A program made the position numbers and the translations under genes. From positions 62,001 to 126,000 of the forward strand of contig RSEE01000057.1 in assembly GCA_003971905.1 (NCBI GenBank): a stretch of 64,000 nt of DNA. The letters are read 5' to 3'. The DNA comes from Moniliella sp. 'wahieum'. Taxonomy: Eukaryota; Basidiomycota; Moniliellomycetes; Moniliellales; Moniliellaceae. Position 1 is the stretch's first letter. Every line of letters begins with the position of its first letter. Below are positions 33,031-45,465 of this stretch, in pieces. The notes beneath the pieces are model-generated. The model had not been told where the DNA came from. It saw nothing but the letters and a program-made list of their open reading frames with translations, and searched no databases.

Positions 33031-35265
33031 TCTGGCCTCTTCATGACCTCCAGCCAAATAGCCTTGTCCGGGAAGGTCATAGCCTCGGGGACCGAAGTGG
33101 GGTCCTCCACCTGGCGCGGTACTGTAGCCATGGCATGTCCAGTGTCACTGGGAGTAAGAGTGGGCATGCCAGGCTCCCAGCGCACGGGGGGCTGGGTGGT
33201 CCGCGCGTGTTCCTGCGTAGCGTGGGAGTCTGGTGATCCTCATTGTTGCGGCGACGGAGAGTGGCGCTTGCTGCAGTTGCGGAAATAATGTCCAGGGAGG
33301 CCGCACACGAAGCAGCCGCTCTCTTTGCCAGCCTTCTTGTTCCCCTTTCGTCCTTTACCATGGGGGGTGCACTTGTTGTTCGTGGACTTGCTTGCGGGGG
33401 CAACGCTGCCCCGGAGGGACGTGGTCGGGACGTCGGCCAGACCAAGAATAAAGGAACGCAAAGCGTCTACGTCCAGCTGAGAAACGTCTTTGGCTTCAGC
33501 GACCCTGGCCATTTGAATAAGGTATGCCACGGGATAGGCATCCTTGATCGCCCTGACCAGAACATTAAAGTATTGCACATCCGGGAACGGCTGGCCCAGC
33601 AGCGCCAATTTGTGGCGCGTCGAATCGGCCCGCAAAAGCAGATGGTCCACTTTCTCGCCAGGCTCCAACTTGAGCGTGCAAAGGGTGGTGAGAGCATCGA
33701 GGCATTGACGCACGGGCATGCCCTCAAACTTGTCCTGAGTGAACTCCTTCATCTCTGTGGAGAGACCGAGGTTGTTGATGTGTGGTGGTGGTGAGGCCGG
33801 CGTCACTGGGTCAGCTTCGGGAGCGCCGGTGGCGGGGGAGGCCTGGGAGAGGTGTGCCGTCGGCTGACCGGCCGTGGGGGCGACGGGGAGCAGGGCCGTG
33901 CGCGGCCGCGCTGCTTGCGAGGCACTAGGTAGCCGGCGTGGGCCCTCGCGGCGACATTCTTCTTCCGAGTGCCACGGGCTCTGGTGGTATTGACAACGGA
34001 TGGGCGGCCGGTCACCAGTCGGCCGGTCGACGGTACGGTTGTCGGTGCGGTTGTCGCAGCGCTCGCCAGGACCACGGGAAGCGCGAGCCCCACCAGGGCG
34101 CATGCGCCGGTCGGAGCTCGGTGAGCGCGAGGCCACTGCGGCACACGCGCATGCGCGTGCATCCGTTGCGCGAGGCGACATTGAGCATGGCAATTTGGGT
34201 AGGCGAGAGCACAGCCCGGAGCGACATCCATGCATTAGCATCAACATCGAGACCCGCCCACGAAGCGTCGTTGACAAGGACGTCGATACGGCGACAGAAT
34301 TCCTCCAGCAGCTCGCCGGGCTTGGCTTTGATCTGCTGCAACTGGCGTAGGTGGCCCTCACCAATGGCACGGGAGTTGTCGCTGTGGCCAAACTGCCGCT
34401 GCAGGTTGCGGAGGAAGACATGACCGGACGGGTCCTGGGCCATGCCTCTGGTGTCGATATCCATACCAACGACAAGCAGGCGGGGCAGCTCACGATCGAG
34501 AGCAGCCTCGTCAGCCGTCGCAGGGCCGTCCTCGAGAATGTGCCAAAGGCCATACATCAGCAAGCCCCGCTTCATGAGTATATACCACTTCTGGTAGCCC
34601 ACGGAAGGACGGCTAGGCCAGGATGGCAACAGCTTGGAGGTGGCGATGCGATCAATTTGCTTCCACGGTCTCTCTGCCGTGACAGGGTTAGCGGCAGCAG
34701 CCAAAGTAGGCGGGTCCGTGGGGGAGCGCATGGAGTCCGGGTAAGTCGGGTGGGAGAGGGGGAGCGAGCCCATTCCGCTACTTCGGCAACGACCCCGGCG
34801 TGGTCGTATCCACGTTCGTCCATCAGGAACTGAAAAATCCTTGACGTGGGCCGGGTTGCGAATCTGGGCCGCGGCATCCGTGAGAGTGAGGCGTTTTGTC
34901 CGCATGAGGTAACCCGCGAAAGCTAACTCGAGCTTCTCGGTGTTGGTCGGGGGGGCAGCAGTACCTTGGTAGGCGAGTGCAGCAGGCGGTGCCCTGGGGG
35001 GCAGTCGCAGGGTGGGCGTCGCCTTGGTGGGCGGACGCAGTGTCAGCACTTTCTTGATGGGGAGGCGACGGGGCCGCACCCTGGTGGGCGGGCGCAGCGT
35101 TGGCGATAGGCATGGGAGGCGGCGTAGGTTCGCGTGTACGGGGCAGTTTGCGGGAGGGTGGGGGTGGGTTGTGTCGGAACCAGAGCGCAGCTCGACCATG
35201 CACGGGGGGCGTAAGGAGCAATGGTAGTTCAGGCGGTGGCAGGCAGTCACGTGAGCCAGATTCAA
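33031..35265 (-). mobile_element. Broken Ty1/copia fossil, gag-rich
   Basis: On the minus strand the right half encodes a gag protein with G-Y-Q-K-W-Y-I-L-M-K-R-G-L near 34600 and a Pro-rich leader built from degenerate tandem units (about 34960-35110). A knuckle-like C-Q-Y-H...H...C site follows near 33990. A second gag-like stretch (about 33790-33420) ends in a canonical C-F-V-C-G-L-P-G-H-Y-F-R-N-C zinc knuckle near 33290. The left edge shows the junction typical before a copia reverse transcriptase (P-E-A-M-T-F-P-D near 33085), but the rest of pol is absent. It is broken, with a few breaks and a large deletion. No clear LTR pair was found. Confidence 0.8.
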
Positions 35266-35400
35266 ATTTCATTCCTTCCGAGCTGGCATAAGTCTTCTGG
35301 ACGATGCATTGGCGGAAGCTCCTTCGTCCAATACGACGCTCAGTGCTCTTACATCCTCATCTGCCCATCCCTGAGCTGGCCAAAACTACACCCACAACCA
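35266..35400. other. Junction between two opposed gag fossils
   Basis: This 135-bp strip separates minus-strand and plus-strand gag fossils whose 5' ends face each other. LTR remnants could be present, but I see no matching terminal repeat. Confidence 0.35.
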
Positions 35401-36540
35401 TGGACGCCAAAATTAACACCAATCTCTCGGTCAGCGACACCACAATGGTGAACAGGCGCGATTACTGGACACCACCAGGTCGCGAACCACCACCGATTGG
35501 CACCGACAACGAGGAACTCATGATGATCTGCATCGAAGCGCACCTTTGGTACAAGGAGACGGGCGACATCGATGTCGTTAAGAAGAAGATCAACAGCGCT
35601 ATACACGACAGAGACGAGTGGCTTGGATGGAAGGACGAACGTATGCCTATCACGGGAAGTTGGATTAGACGGGCAACCAATTTTGTGGTGAAAACCATCC
35701 ACCAAATGGAAACTCAGCCCAACGCGCTCAGGGGTGAACCTACCAGCGCACCCTCGCGACCCGAGTACGACCTTTACAGATCACTACGCGATTCTCCCAC
35801 CAAGAATATCAAGTGGCCTGATCTAAGCAGAGACCCCTCCGCTTACAGCGCTTGGGAAGACGAATTTCTCTTCGCTATAACGGACGTCCCCCCCACGCAA
35901 GCGACATCGTCCAGAATGGTCGCAGCTCCCGATACTTTACCGAGGACCTCGACCGACGCTTGCACCTTCTTCTTCGGGACGCCATGCCACCAAACCTCTT
36001 CCAGACGATCCGAACCATCCACGAATATCATGCACCCAGGACATGATGAACATACTGCGTCAGCGGTATGGATATACGCCTACCGCATACAGAGGACCTC
36101 TACTCATTCGCTATTTTTCGGCCGACCAAGGAAACCGATCGGGTCGAGACTACCTCGATTACATGGATGAGATCAGTGCAAGCCTGACACGAGCGGGCAT
36201 CCCACTTACGGAAGAGCAGGCACGCACTGGGATCCTACTCGGCTTGCGTGACATGAGCATTCGCCAGCGCGAAGAACGTTCCAGCCTAGACAACTTACGG
36301 CAGGTCGTGATGGACATACCAGCCACCACGCATTTCGGTGGAGAAAGGAAGAGAAACGGGGGCAAACTGGTCAGCGGAGGAATGCCCTGAATTCGACCTG
36401 ACAGCGGAGGAAGACCCTAATCAGCGGGGGGAAAACTCCAGCGGGGGCAAAACCGGCGACGACAACGTCGCTCAGAGAGCGAACTCTCCGATTCCGAAGT
36501 GATCGACGTTCATACGGGCACAGCCGACCACTAATGTGTT
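35401..36540 (+). mobile_element. Broken retrotransposon fossil, gag part
   Basis: From ATG at 35401 an open stretch encodes a gag-type protein: D-L-S-R-D-P-S-A-Y-S-A-W-E-D-E-F near 35820, and later I-L-R-Q-R-Y-G-Y-T near 36050 and L-D-Y-M-D-E-I-S-A-S-L-T-R-A-G near 36150. A Ser/Arg-rich tail (about 36440-36530) ends the recognisable part. No protease, integrase or polymerase follows. It is broken, with a few breaks. LTR-retroelement class is likely; the exact family is uncertain, and it differs from the other gag types in the window. Confidence 0.65.
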
Positions 36541-36970
36541 GCTTGTTAATAGCGCCAACTACCCCGTTTACGGAACTGGGGAATCGTAAGGAGATCAGGG
36601 CCACGCCCTATCGCATCCAACTTGGCCCACACATTAACCAACATGACCCCAAGCGGGGTGATTAACGTGAAGATTCACTCCGCGTTTTTTTCATTTCTCT
36701 CTGGCGGGGGACGCAAACTGAAGCTTGTGTCCCGCTAACAGCACAGAAAGCCACCGAGGCCCAAATGAGTGAAGGGCAGGTGGCACGAGCCCAAAAATAG
36801 CTGACAATGGAAGACAATGGAAATGACGCTCCTGCTCTCCTTCGCTCCTGTGCGTTCTTTTGGAGACGATATTTTTTTGGTGGGCGAAATGGACCACTGG
36901 CAGAGGAACGTACTACACAACATTGGGATCCGGGACTCCTCTTTGGCCAGCAGCAGCAGGCGTCGGCAGG
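36541..36970. other. Unassigned stretch after the gag fossil
   Basis: No gene is supported. It may hold the degraded remainder of the fossil to the left. Confidence 0.35.
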
Positions 36971-38020
36971 TCAATGTTCAGCGGCGCGAGCGTGGCGGGG
37001 TGGGCCTATTGGGATCCCCAGACTCCCCAGACTCCCCAGACTCCCAGACTCATATAGTGGTACAACCTTCTCAGGAGCGAGGGGCAGCAGCGCAACACGC
37101 TTATTGGAGAAAAGACTGGGTAGGGACTCACTACGTAGGTGGGAACGCGAGTGCTCAGGATGGATGGAGACAGATAAAGGGGTGTCCAGAGAGCGAGCGA
37201 TGGGAAGAGGGCCACGAATAGATAGTGTCAAGGGGCGAACTGGGACCAGCGCGCGTACCGATTCCTGGGGCAGGAGGGGCAGGAAGGGAAATGCATCGTC
37301 GCTGGAAGTGGGTTGGCTGATGGGATGCTCGGGGGGATGCTTGGGGGGATGCTGGAGGGGCGAAGAAGACAAAATGGAGGAAGTGTTGGATGGGGAGGAG
37401 GGAAGGGAAGGAAGGCGAGATGCAACGGGAGACGCGGCGAGGCGGATGCGGGTATAGTGCGCAACAAGAGTGGGAAGATGGGCAGCGGCAATGCTGGTGT
37501 TGCTCAAAGAGACGGCGCCTGCACGGACAAGACGGCCGGGACAGGGTGGGGCAAAGGGATAAGCGGGCTGGGACGAAGGTGAGACGAACTGGCGCGGCAG
37601 GAGAGGCGAGAGGGCATGGAGATGACATACGTGTGGAGGGGGTTCAAGATGCTCTGGACAAGCTCTTCGTCCTTTCGTGATGCTGGGCAAGGCTGGGCAA
37701 AGGGGAGCGAAGGCAGAGGCGGATGCTGGGTGGGGATGGGGGCTGGTGGCGCGCCCGGGAAGCGATGGCCACTGTCGGATGCCGACGGCTGAGGGGCTGA
37801 TAATTTGCGGCGTCCACCGGCACAGCTGCATACGAACGAAAGAGGAGGAGGAGGGCGCGGAAGAGGTGCTCATGGCAGCCGTGGTGGGAAAGGGCGGTGG
37901 GAGGGCTGATGGTGGTGGCAGTGGCGGCCGGATCAATCTGATGCCCCCACCCGGACCTGCCCGTGCGGCGGACGACGCGTAACTGGCCGGCTGCCGATGG
38001 CCAGTGCCACCCTGGAGCAA
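36971..38020 (-). CDS. Hypothetical Ser/Pro-rich protein (doubtful)
   Basis: A 349-codon open frame on the minus strand is rich in Pro, Ser, Leu and Ala, and no domain is recognised. The stretch A-G-A-V-S-L-S-N-T-S-I-A-A-A-H-L-P-T-L-V (about 37520-37460) is less biased, and the neighbouring frame shows K-D-E-E-L-V-Q-S-I-L-N-P-L-H-T-Y near 37660. A gene with a frame switch is therefore possible. A likely start is the internal M-S-T-S-S-A-P-S near 37874. Against it: codon content is close to that of GC-rich shadow frames, and the 3' part runs through a CCCCAGACT repeat (37015-37050). Confidence 0.3.
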   Translation of the reverse strand: MLQGGTGHRQPASYASSAARAGPGGGIRLIRPPLPPPSALPPPFPTTAAMSTSSAPSSSSFVRMQLCRWTPQIISPSAVGIRQWPSLPGRATSPHPHPASASAFAPLCPALPSITKGRRACPEHLEPPPHVCHLHALSPLLPRQFVSPSSQPAYPFAPPCPGRLVRAGAVSLSNTSIAAAHLPTLVAHYTRIRLAASPVASRLPSLPSSPSNTSSILSSSPLQHPPKHPPEHPISQPTSSDDAFPFLPLLPQESVRALVPVRPLTLSIRGPLPIARSLDTPLSVSIHPEHSRSHLRSESLPSLFSNKRVALLPLAPEKVVPLYESGSLGSLGSLGIPIGPPRHARAAEH

Positions 38021-38711
38021 TGTCAGTGACTTGGTGTTAATGTGTTACTGCCCAGTCTGAGAAAATACGATACGCGGCTTTCAGCCGCCACATGCACGTG
38101 CACCTTATCAATGTGTCGCGCTGGGTGCCCCCGGGATTTAATGATTAAATGACGCGTTGTCCCCGATTGTAGCGACGCGTACGACAGCCTGACAGATTGG
38201 CGTGCACGCCCAGGAGATCGATGGCACGCGATGACGACCGAGTCTAGGAGACAACACCCCTGCTGCTGCGATAAGAATTAAAGCAGCAGAGTTAACTATA
38301 AGGAGATGAGTCCGATGGGAAGAAGAACCGACGGAATGATTTTCGATCGGATTTGGCCTTAGGCCGTAGGTCGGATGCATATAGCATTGAAGTTCAACGA
38401 GCGAAATATTACATGACTCTCTCCCCAGGGTCGTCACTATAGTAATAAACCCTATCAATTGCGAGGAAATAACCGGGAGGGCAAAACGCCACAGAACTTA
38501 GTGACTCGCTCCATATGCTCCAAGAGTGAGATCTGAGGGTCTGTGAGAGCAAAGCTATATAGTAACTACTTAGTAATGAGAGTAATGATTGAAAACCATT
38601 TGAAGGGGAGGCGTGGCGCCCCCCGCCCCCCCTAACCCCCCTCTTATCACGACCACATCGATCCTCTTTCTCCGCCTGGTAAATGTTTGGTACGGACTGC
38701 AGTGGACCCGA
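38021..38711. other. Intergenic
   Basis: No gene is supported. A G/C-skewed run (CCCCCCGCCCCCCCTAACCCCCC) lies at about 38617-38641. Confidence 0.5.
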
Positions 38712-39090
38712 GATGGTCCGACCCAAGCTAAGGCCCGCCTGCTCCGCACATGCCCAGTAGAGCGTGCTCCCGTGGCCAACCAAGTGTGATGCATGGTTGG
38801 CTAAATTAGGTACCGTGGTTAGAAGGGCCATGCATCCGCGACAATAGTAGCCCCCCCGCCCAAGTCCAAGTCGGTTGGCCTATAAATAAGGCCACCGGGC
38901 TTCCAGTGTGGTTACGACGACTATCGCCTCTGTCCCCGTTTCCTTTTCCTTTCTCGGTCGCGCCTGCGGCGACCAACCCCGCTTCTGACGTGTCTTCCTT
39001 TCTACACCTCTTGGATCCGTTCCCTTTTGATCTTACCTGTACCCCTGGTTGATGGGGATCCATTCCCCACCTTCCACATTCTCGTCTCCA
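38712..39090 (+). repeat. Dispersed 0.38 kb repeat, copy A (TATA-bearing)
   Basis: This segment aligns with 52182-52557 in the same orientation along its whole length, with many substitutions and small gaps. Shared blocks include CCAAGCTAAGG, GAGCG-GCTCCC, GCGACGACT-TCGCCTCTGTC and TTCCCTTTTGATCT. A TATAAATAAGG box stands at 38881. It may be a solo LTR or another promoter-bearing element. No coding capacity was found. Confidence 0.75.
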
Positions 39091-39586
39091 CTTTCGTATC
39101 TGTCCAGTTGAAAACTCCACGTAGGCACAGCCCTAGAACCCCAATCGCACTAGGCCGCTGACAGGGAGCTTCGGTCCGACAACACAGGAAGCACAGAGGA
39201 GGATGAGGGTCTGGCTGTTTTGATCACACGAGAGGCAGAATGAGAATGCCAGAAGATGAGAATTACGACGATGGGCGACCCTTGGCAGGAGAACTCACGA
39301 TGCATGCGAGTATGCCCCCTTGGCCTCCTCATGAGTGTTGGGAGATGGTTTCTTGGCCAGAGTCTTGTAGGTGTTGTTCTGCTGAAGCTCTCTCTCGGAT
39401 CGATTCAATCGGCCTTCGCTGTTAGATAGATCACGTCAATCTTATCGGCCAGTGACCGGTGCAATTCCCTCTCCGCGCATCCGATCCCCCGTGTGCTGTG
39501 CTTTGAAATGTAACCTCCCAACATTCTCGTCGGCAACCGGAACAGCGCAGCCGGTCAGCCGTCACGCGTCGCGCTTCACGCGCCAC
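39091..39586. other. Upstream region of the acetoacetyl-CoA synthetase gene
   Basis: No gene is supported. It runs from repeat copy A to the proposed start codon and should contain the promoter; no clear TATA box is seen. Confidence 0.4.
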
Positions 39587-41977
39587 ATGTCATCCGCACC
39601 AAGCCTGAGGCCAGGAAGCCCGGGGCCGAAGCCACCCCACCACCACCACACCACCCGCTCTTTCTCCATGGCCGCGCCTCCGCTTGCGACTGGGCCTGCT
39701 CGCTCCGAGCAGGGCGCTTACCTCCTCCACCCAAGCCCCTTGCTGACACCGGCGTCGGCCGCTTGCTGGCGTACGTCAATGCCACCCACCATCTCAGCCT
39801 CGCCTCGTACGACCAACTTTGGGCATGGTCCGTCGCCCAGCCCGCTCTCTTTGGGAAGCAATCTGGCGCCACCTCGGAGTCGTTTCCTCCCACGACTGGC
39901 TCACCGCCAGTGCTGGCCCTGGCCGCGGTCTGGTCCAACCCGGTGGGCAGCCTACCGACTCCGACACCCCCGCCATCTGGCCCCCACCCCTCTGGTTCCA
40001 CGGGAGCAAGCTCAACTTTGCCGAGAACATGCTGCGGTTCTGTGTGCCCGGACGGGCCGAACGGGACAAGATGGCTCATTTCCGCTAGCGAGGGACGCCC
40101 CGGCCCGAGGCGACCGGCGACACTCGTGCAGAGCTGTGGCAGGCTGTCGCATCTGCGATCAAGGCCCTGCGCAACCTGGGTGTTCAACCGGGCGACCGCG
40201 TAGCAAGTTATGCGTCCAACATTGGTGAAAATCTCATTGCCTTCCTCGCTGCATCGGCCGTGGGTGCCATTTGGGTGTCTGCCGCCGGCGATCTCGCGCC
40301 CGATGCAGTGCTCGACCGACTTGCAACCGTGCGTCCGCGCGTCCTGTTTACCGTCAACGCAACGGCGTATGGAGGCAAGATGCACGACCATCTCAGCAAG
40401 CTGGATGATGTGGTGACCCGCCTTAGCGCCCTTCCGCCGCCCCAGCCTATTGCTAAGCCCACGTCGGACGACTGGCTTGACACCACACCATCCGACCTTG
40501 CCTCCTCGCCCTCCGACAAGCTGGAAACAGTCGTCCTGATTCAGGACCTGGATGTGGGCCCCTCTCTCAACGAGGCCGTTGCCGCTCGCAACGGACGCGA
40601 TGGAATTCAATACGTGGGCTGGGATGCGTTCTTGGCTTCCTCTCCGGCAGAATCAGAGGAGAAGATTGAGTTTGCCCAACTCGACTTTAACGCCCCGCTC
40701 TGGATTCTCTTCTCGAGCGGCACGACGGGGCGTGCCCAAGGCGATCGTGCACCGTGCGGGTGGGATGCTGCTTCAAATGATTAAGGAGCATATGGTCCAC
40801 GGCGATCTAGGCGAACAAGATGTTTCCACTATTATTCCTCGGTCGGGTGGATGATGTGGAACTGGAGCGTCGGTGCCCTGTTCTCAGGAGCCACGTTGAT
40901 CCTGTACGACGGAGCGCCGTTGAGCCCTCCGCGGGTGCTATGGGAGCTGTCGGACCGGCTGGGAGTCACCATTTTCGGCACGTCTGCAGCGTACTTGTCG
41001 GCATTGGCCAGCAGTGGGTACCGTCCCCGGGAGGCACTCCCAGGACTAAAGGTGACCCAGGTGTTGTCGACTGGTAGCCCACTCCGCGCCGATCTCTATC
41101 CGTTCATTCACGATGCGATCGGCCCTGTCGTGATTGGTTCCATTACGGGAGGCTCGGACATCTGTTCGCTGTTTGGCTCACACTGCACGGCTGTCCCAGT
41201 ATATGCGGGGGAAGTGCAGTGCCGTGGGCTGGGGATGGACGTGGATGTGGCGGATGGATGGGGCAAATCAGTTCCCCTCGACACAGAGGGGGACTTGGTT
41301 TGCCGCACTCCGTTCCCTGTGCAACCACTGGGACTGTGGAGTCAGCCGTGGCGCAAGTACTTTGACTCGTATTATGCCCAAACGCCAGGCTCTTGGCACC
41401 ATGGCGACTATGTGCAGCTGACGCCGCATGGGGGGCTGGTCATGCGTGGACGATCGGACGGGGTGCTGAACCCGGGCGGAATCCGTTTCGGCTCGTCGGA
41501 CCTGTACGATGTCCTTGACGCGGGCACGACATTGCCCGCCACTCCTGACACCAACCTCTTGTCGGCGATCAAAGATTCGTTGGCGGTGGGGCTCCTCACG
41601 CCCGCTAAGGATGACGAGGTGGTGGTCTTGTTCTTGGATGTCGACCCTGAGGTTATACCCGAGGGGGACGAGGCCAAATGGTCCGAGTTGGCCAACCAAG
41701 TCAAGAAACTCATCCGCACCCACCGCAGTCCGCGTCACGTCCCCAAATTTGTCGAGCGCGTTACGCCAGGGGGGTGTGCAAGACGCTCAACGGCAAAAAG
41801 GTTGAAGTGCCCATCAAGAAGATCATCAATGGCCAGCCCACGAGCATCGTCAATCCCGCCACGCTCCAGAACCCGACGGCACTGGAGCAGTACGCTGTCA
41901 TCTCCCAACGCCTCCGCGCCGACTTGGCTGCTCAGAATGCCGCTCTGGCTGCCCGCTTGGCTAGCATGAACAAGTAG
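39587..41977 (+). CDS. AACS: Acetoacetyl-CoA synthetase
   Basis: This ANL-superfamily enzyme activates acetoacetate with ATP and CoA in the cytosol. The N-terminal domain has Y-V-N-A-T-H-H-L-S-L-A-S-Y-D-Q-L-W-A-W-S near 39775 and L-N-F-A-E-N-M-L-R near 40015. A-I-W-V-S-A-A-G-D-L-A-P near 40265 is the block typical of AACS and acetyl-CoA synthetases. The ATP loop is S-S-G-T-T-G near 40713, followed by A-I-V-H-R-A-G-G-M-L-L-Q across a one-base switch that looks like an inserted C. S-I-T-G-G-S-D-I-C-S near 41137, W-H-H-G-D-Y near 41395 and G-R-S-D-G-V-L-N-P-G-G-I-R near 41450 follow. The catalytic lysine lies in L-N-G-K-K-V-E-V-P near 41790. ATG 39587 is the first candidate; ATG 39668 in the same frame would give a length nearer the family's usual 670-700 residues. 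Other switches occur near 39690-39800, 40085, 40830 and 41765. Confidence 0.95.
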
Positions 41978-44699
41978 CCGAACTTGACTCGGCTCAAAGC
42001 ATATTCCTGCTTCAAGTAACCCAATCTAGGCAGCATCTTAGGAGGCCATGGGCACTTGTGTGGTTGAAGCAAAACGTTTGTTGATGTGACATGTTCATAT
42101 GAACAAAAAATGAGCACTCTCTAATACGTACGTATAGTTGGCTTCATCCTTGCCGAAGTTTAGACGGTCCGTCACAAGGGATAGTATAGCGCGTCGTGTA
42201 CTACAAAGATGGTGGAGCTGGAGGGTCAACTGGAAGGCTGTCGTGTTTGGTGCGCAGTTAATCGTTAAAACATACCTTTGGGACCGGTTAGACGGGCATA
42301 GTTGTCCATTCGCCAAAAGTAGCAGCGTTATACTTCAGCAGGCCGATAAGTAGCCCCAGGGACAAATGCATGTGGTTGACTCTCGGTACCTATCAAACGC
42401 CTGTGATATACCCCAAGCTGAAACCATCTTCGTTTACCGAGACGAGCGAACCTAAGCGCGGATCCTGGTGGACCTCGATGTTGCTGATGAGCTATCTGCA
42501 CGTATAAGCTACCACATCACTGTTGTAGATCATCCATAGTTAGTCCATTAAGGGCACCTTAGGTACTCAGAGCGACTAGTCACAAGAGGCGAATTAATGT
42601 AAAGGCGGCGAGCATGCTAGTCTATAGCCAACGACAGCCCGGAGTCCACTGCAGTCAGTTGCTAGCAGATTTTTCCCTACGATATAACCTCTTACACTGC
42701 CCAAGGCAGCGGCAATATGGCCAGTACGATCAAAAGAACCGCTCAGAGAAGAACGAGTTAGGGGCAAGGAGGAAACGTGCACACCAAATTCTGCTCCAAA
42801 ACGCCGCCTGCTTCCGCTGCTGCCACCCAACCTGTGACCACCCAAATAGGTGGCATATATACTGACATGGCGGGTTCTGACCAACGAAAATGCCCACAAT
42901 GCCGTCTCCACCTTGTTGGAGTGAAAGTTGAGGAGCGGGGCCCGCCGTGACGGAGAACCTACCCTCTGGCACCGCCGAAGGATCTGATCTGGTATGATCT
43001 AAGCTGAGAGAGGTCCGTCTGCTCTACTCAAACCCAGCAGAGCTCCCTATCAGCCTCAACCACGCGATGGCTCGAGTGGCCACCTGTCATTGGTATACGC
43101 GGGACGATAGCCGCCCCATGTCCAAGCGGAAATTGGTGGCCGTCATGGTGGTGCCACTGAATTGTTAGCCCCTCAGTTATTGTGAGGATAGTTGCCCATG
43201 TCTCTTTACTTTATTACCTTTTTCTTGGCGTTTTCCTTTGTAGCAATCACCGCACTGTTCTCTCCTGTGTCCCCCATTATTCCTCTACTGCACTGATGCT
43301 TCCCTTTTAGTCCCTGTCTATAAGCCTTGGTTCTTGATTTCTTCTCACTTCGGTCCAATGGCTTTTCTTCACCTCCTGCAAGTGATCCAGGTCTATAACG
43401 GGCGAAGGCTGGTAGGCGGGCCAACGGAGTCCGTACTTTTCCTCACGTCACAAAAAAGGCGAGCATTGGTCGGCGGGCCAATATCGTATTTATCCCCCCT
43501 CCGTTGCCTGCTCCCATGATGCCTTTGGCACGCATCCTCGAAGAAGCACGGAAGGAGCGGGGCTCGAAGGAGAACAGACTTGACTTGACTCTCAATGCCG
43601 ACACTCGAAGGAAGGAGATCACGAACCCCGCACGCGACACCAATTCACCCCTGCAGTCTCCTAGTCTCCTTTCTTTCAACATGCGAGACTTTCGATTATC
43701 CCGGCGAATAAATATACCAAACCATAATGATGACTAGAGCTTGTTGAGGTAGCCCCGGTGAAACCAAAAGTTCAGGCATTCTCGCAGTTGACCCCCCCTC
43801 CCTAGATTAAGCCGAGGAGCTACTTTGGTCACACGCATGACACGGGCGTTATAGCCTGGTTTTACGCATACGCTATGACAAGACGTGACCATGACCATTA
43901 CGTGTACAGACGGCCTGGAACGTTACTTGTTCCGAAAAATCATGAATCCAAACATAAAAGAAGCTATGGGACCGGTAGCTGGAACGAGCTTCAGACATAT
44001 ATTATTCGGGATTAATCTACGTGGAACACTTAAAACGACCAACATATAGCAGTATTTATGCATACGCTAATGATTTTGTTGGCTGTAAAAGCACAGAATG
44101 ACATGATATTTGTGAGAGTCATTCGAGATCATCGAGTATGTCGAGTGCAGACGGTTTCCCTAACCAAACACATATCTGACTAGGATGCGATAACATCGTA
44201 TCAACCTGTTGGTTTTGTATCAAGGTTAATTCAGGTATATTCGACATTGACCCCCTCATCTTCACAATTGGGCTCAGCACACCCATTTGTTTCTGCAGTC
44301 CAGATATGCGGTAACAGGCACTTCTGTTATTAAGTTGGACTCGTGCTTCCTATACACGTGGGCGCGCAGCACTATCACCATTTCGAAGCCCCTCGCCAAC
44401 TGGTATGCGTTTTCATAATTATAAACTCTTCTGAAGATGAAAACTGAAGTGCAGTAGGTCTGCTTTCATATAAATTTCATCGCAGTAATTTGTTAGCCAG
44501 AGTGTCCGCCATTAAAAAAGGCACGCCACCAGACATGGCGAATTCAGTTGTGCATCTGAAGCCATTCTGGAGGGATCAAGAGTCACCAACAAAACATGCG
44601 GGGTCCTCAGTGCGTTAACATCTCATAGAGTCATAGAAGGCCGACAAACACGACTCTCTTGTCGCTACCATTTGGTCATCAAGTTTCGTATTGTTTTCA

Positions 44700-45465
44700 G
44701 TGGGTCATCGTATATGCTAACGGAAAAGGATACTTGACAGCAGACGCCCAGGTCCTAACAGTGATGTCATGGATACATTATAGAACCTTTCATTTAGACA
44801 TCAATGACGATGACAGGCGTGATGACGGAGAGGAAGAGTGTCACAGACTTGTGACCAACATGGCCGTCTCATTATTCGTTCTTCAAGGTATATTGCCTCC
44901 CGTCACACAATGACAACATCCTCTTTTTGAAATGACCTATCCGTTGAGAAATCGTGTTTCCTTCTTTCCCGCGGATACTCTGAAGAACCTATCGATCGAT
45001 GTTATGGGATAGATGCCTTTCAATGGCTCCACCAGATGTTTCAGGAAATAGGGTTACCGTGGGCTAGCGAGTTCACTCACAGAGTTTCGATTACAGTGGA
45101 AACTATGTTGGCCAATCTGACAAGTCGGGGCAACGTATCCCTGCATGAACGCCTGACAAAAATGAATGCTGCGACATTTGTGGTCTGGTATAGACTAATT
45201 GTTTGGGTTCAATTTTTTGCAGTCTCTTACTTATCCTTTCTTTGTTGAATCGGAATGGTTTGGGGAACGGTATGGTTACAGCACTCAAGGCCATTGCACA
45301 TGGAATATCGTCAGTTACCGATCATTTGTATCGTCTCTCGTTCAATGGCCTGTGCATTCCAGTAAGAGAGCGCTGGAATTATGATCAATCTTACCATTGA
45401 TATGACTAATATGTGACGCAGCTAACCAAACGTGTATGCACAGTCCCAACCGTTCACAATTAATG
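44700..45465 (+). CDS. Possible intron-rich gene inside the AT-rich island
   Basis: Protein-like stretches are separated by short segments with good splice signals. The first exon would include D-A-Q-V-L-T-V-M-S-W-I-H-Y near 44740 and end at a GTATAT donor (44888). The second (from about 44949) includes F-Q-W-L-H-Q-M-F-Q-E-I-G-L-P-W near 45020. A 35-nt intron (45188-45222) contains GACTAAT and ends TTTTTTGCAG. The next exon encodes a hydrophobic patch and L-K-A-I-A-H-G-I-S-S-V-T near 45285. A 60-nt intron (45362-45421, GTAAGA...TGACTAAT...CGCAG) follows, and a stop comes soon after. The first two exons do not agree in phase, and no ATG or family is certain. Introns of 35-61 nt would be shorter than the 66-144 nt ones of the GC-rich genes. 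Confidence 0.3.
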
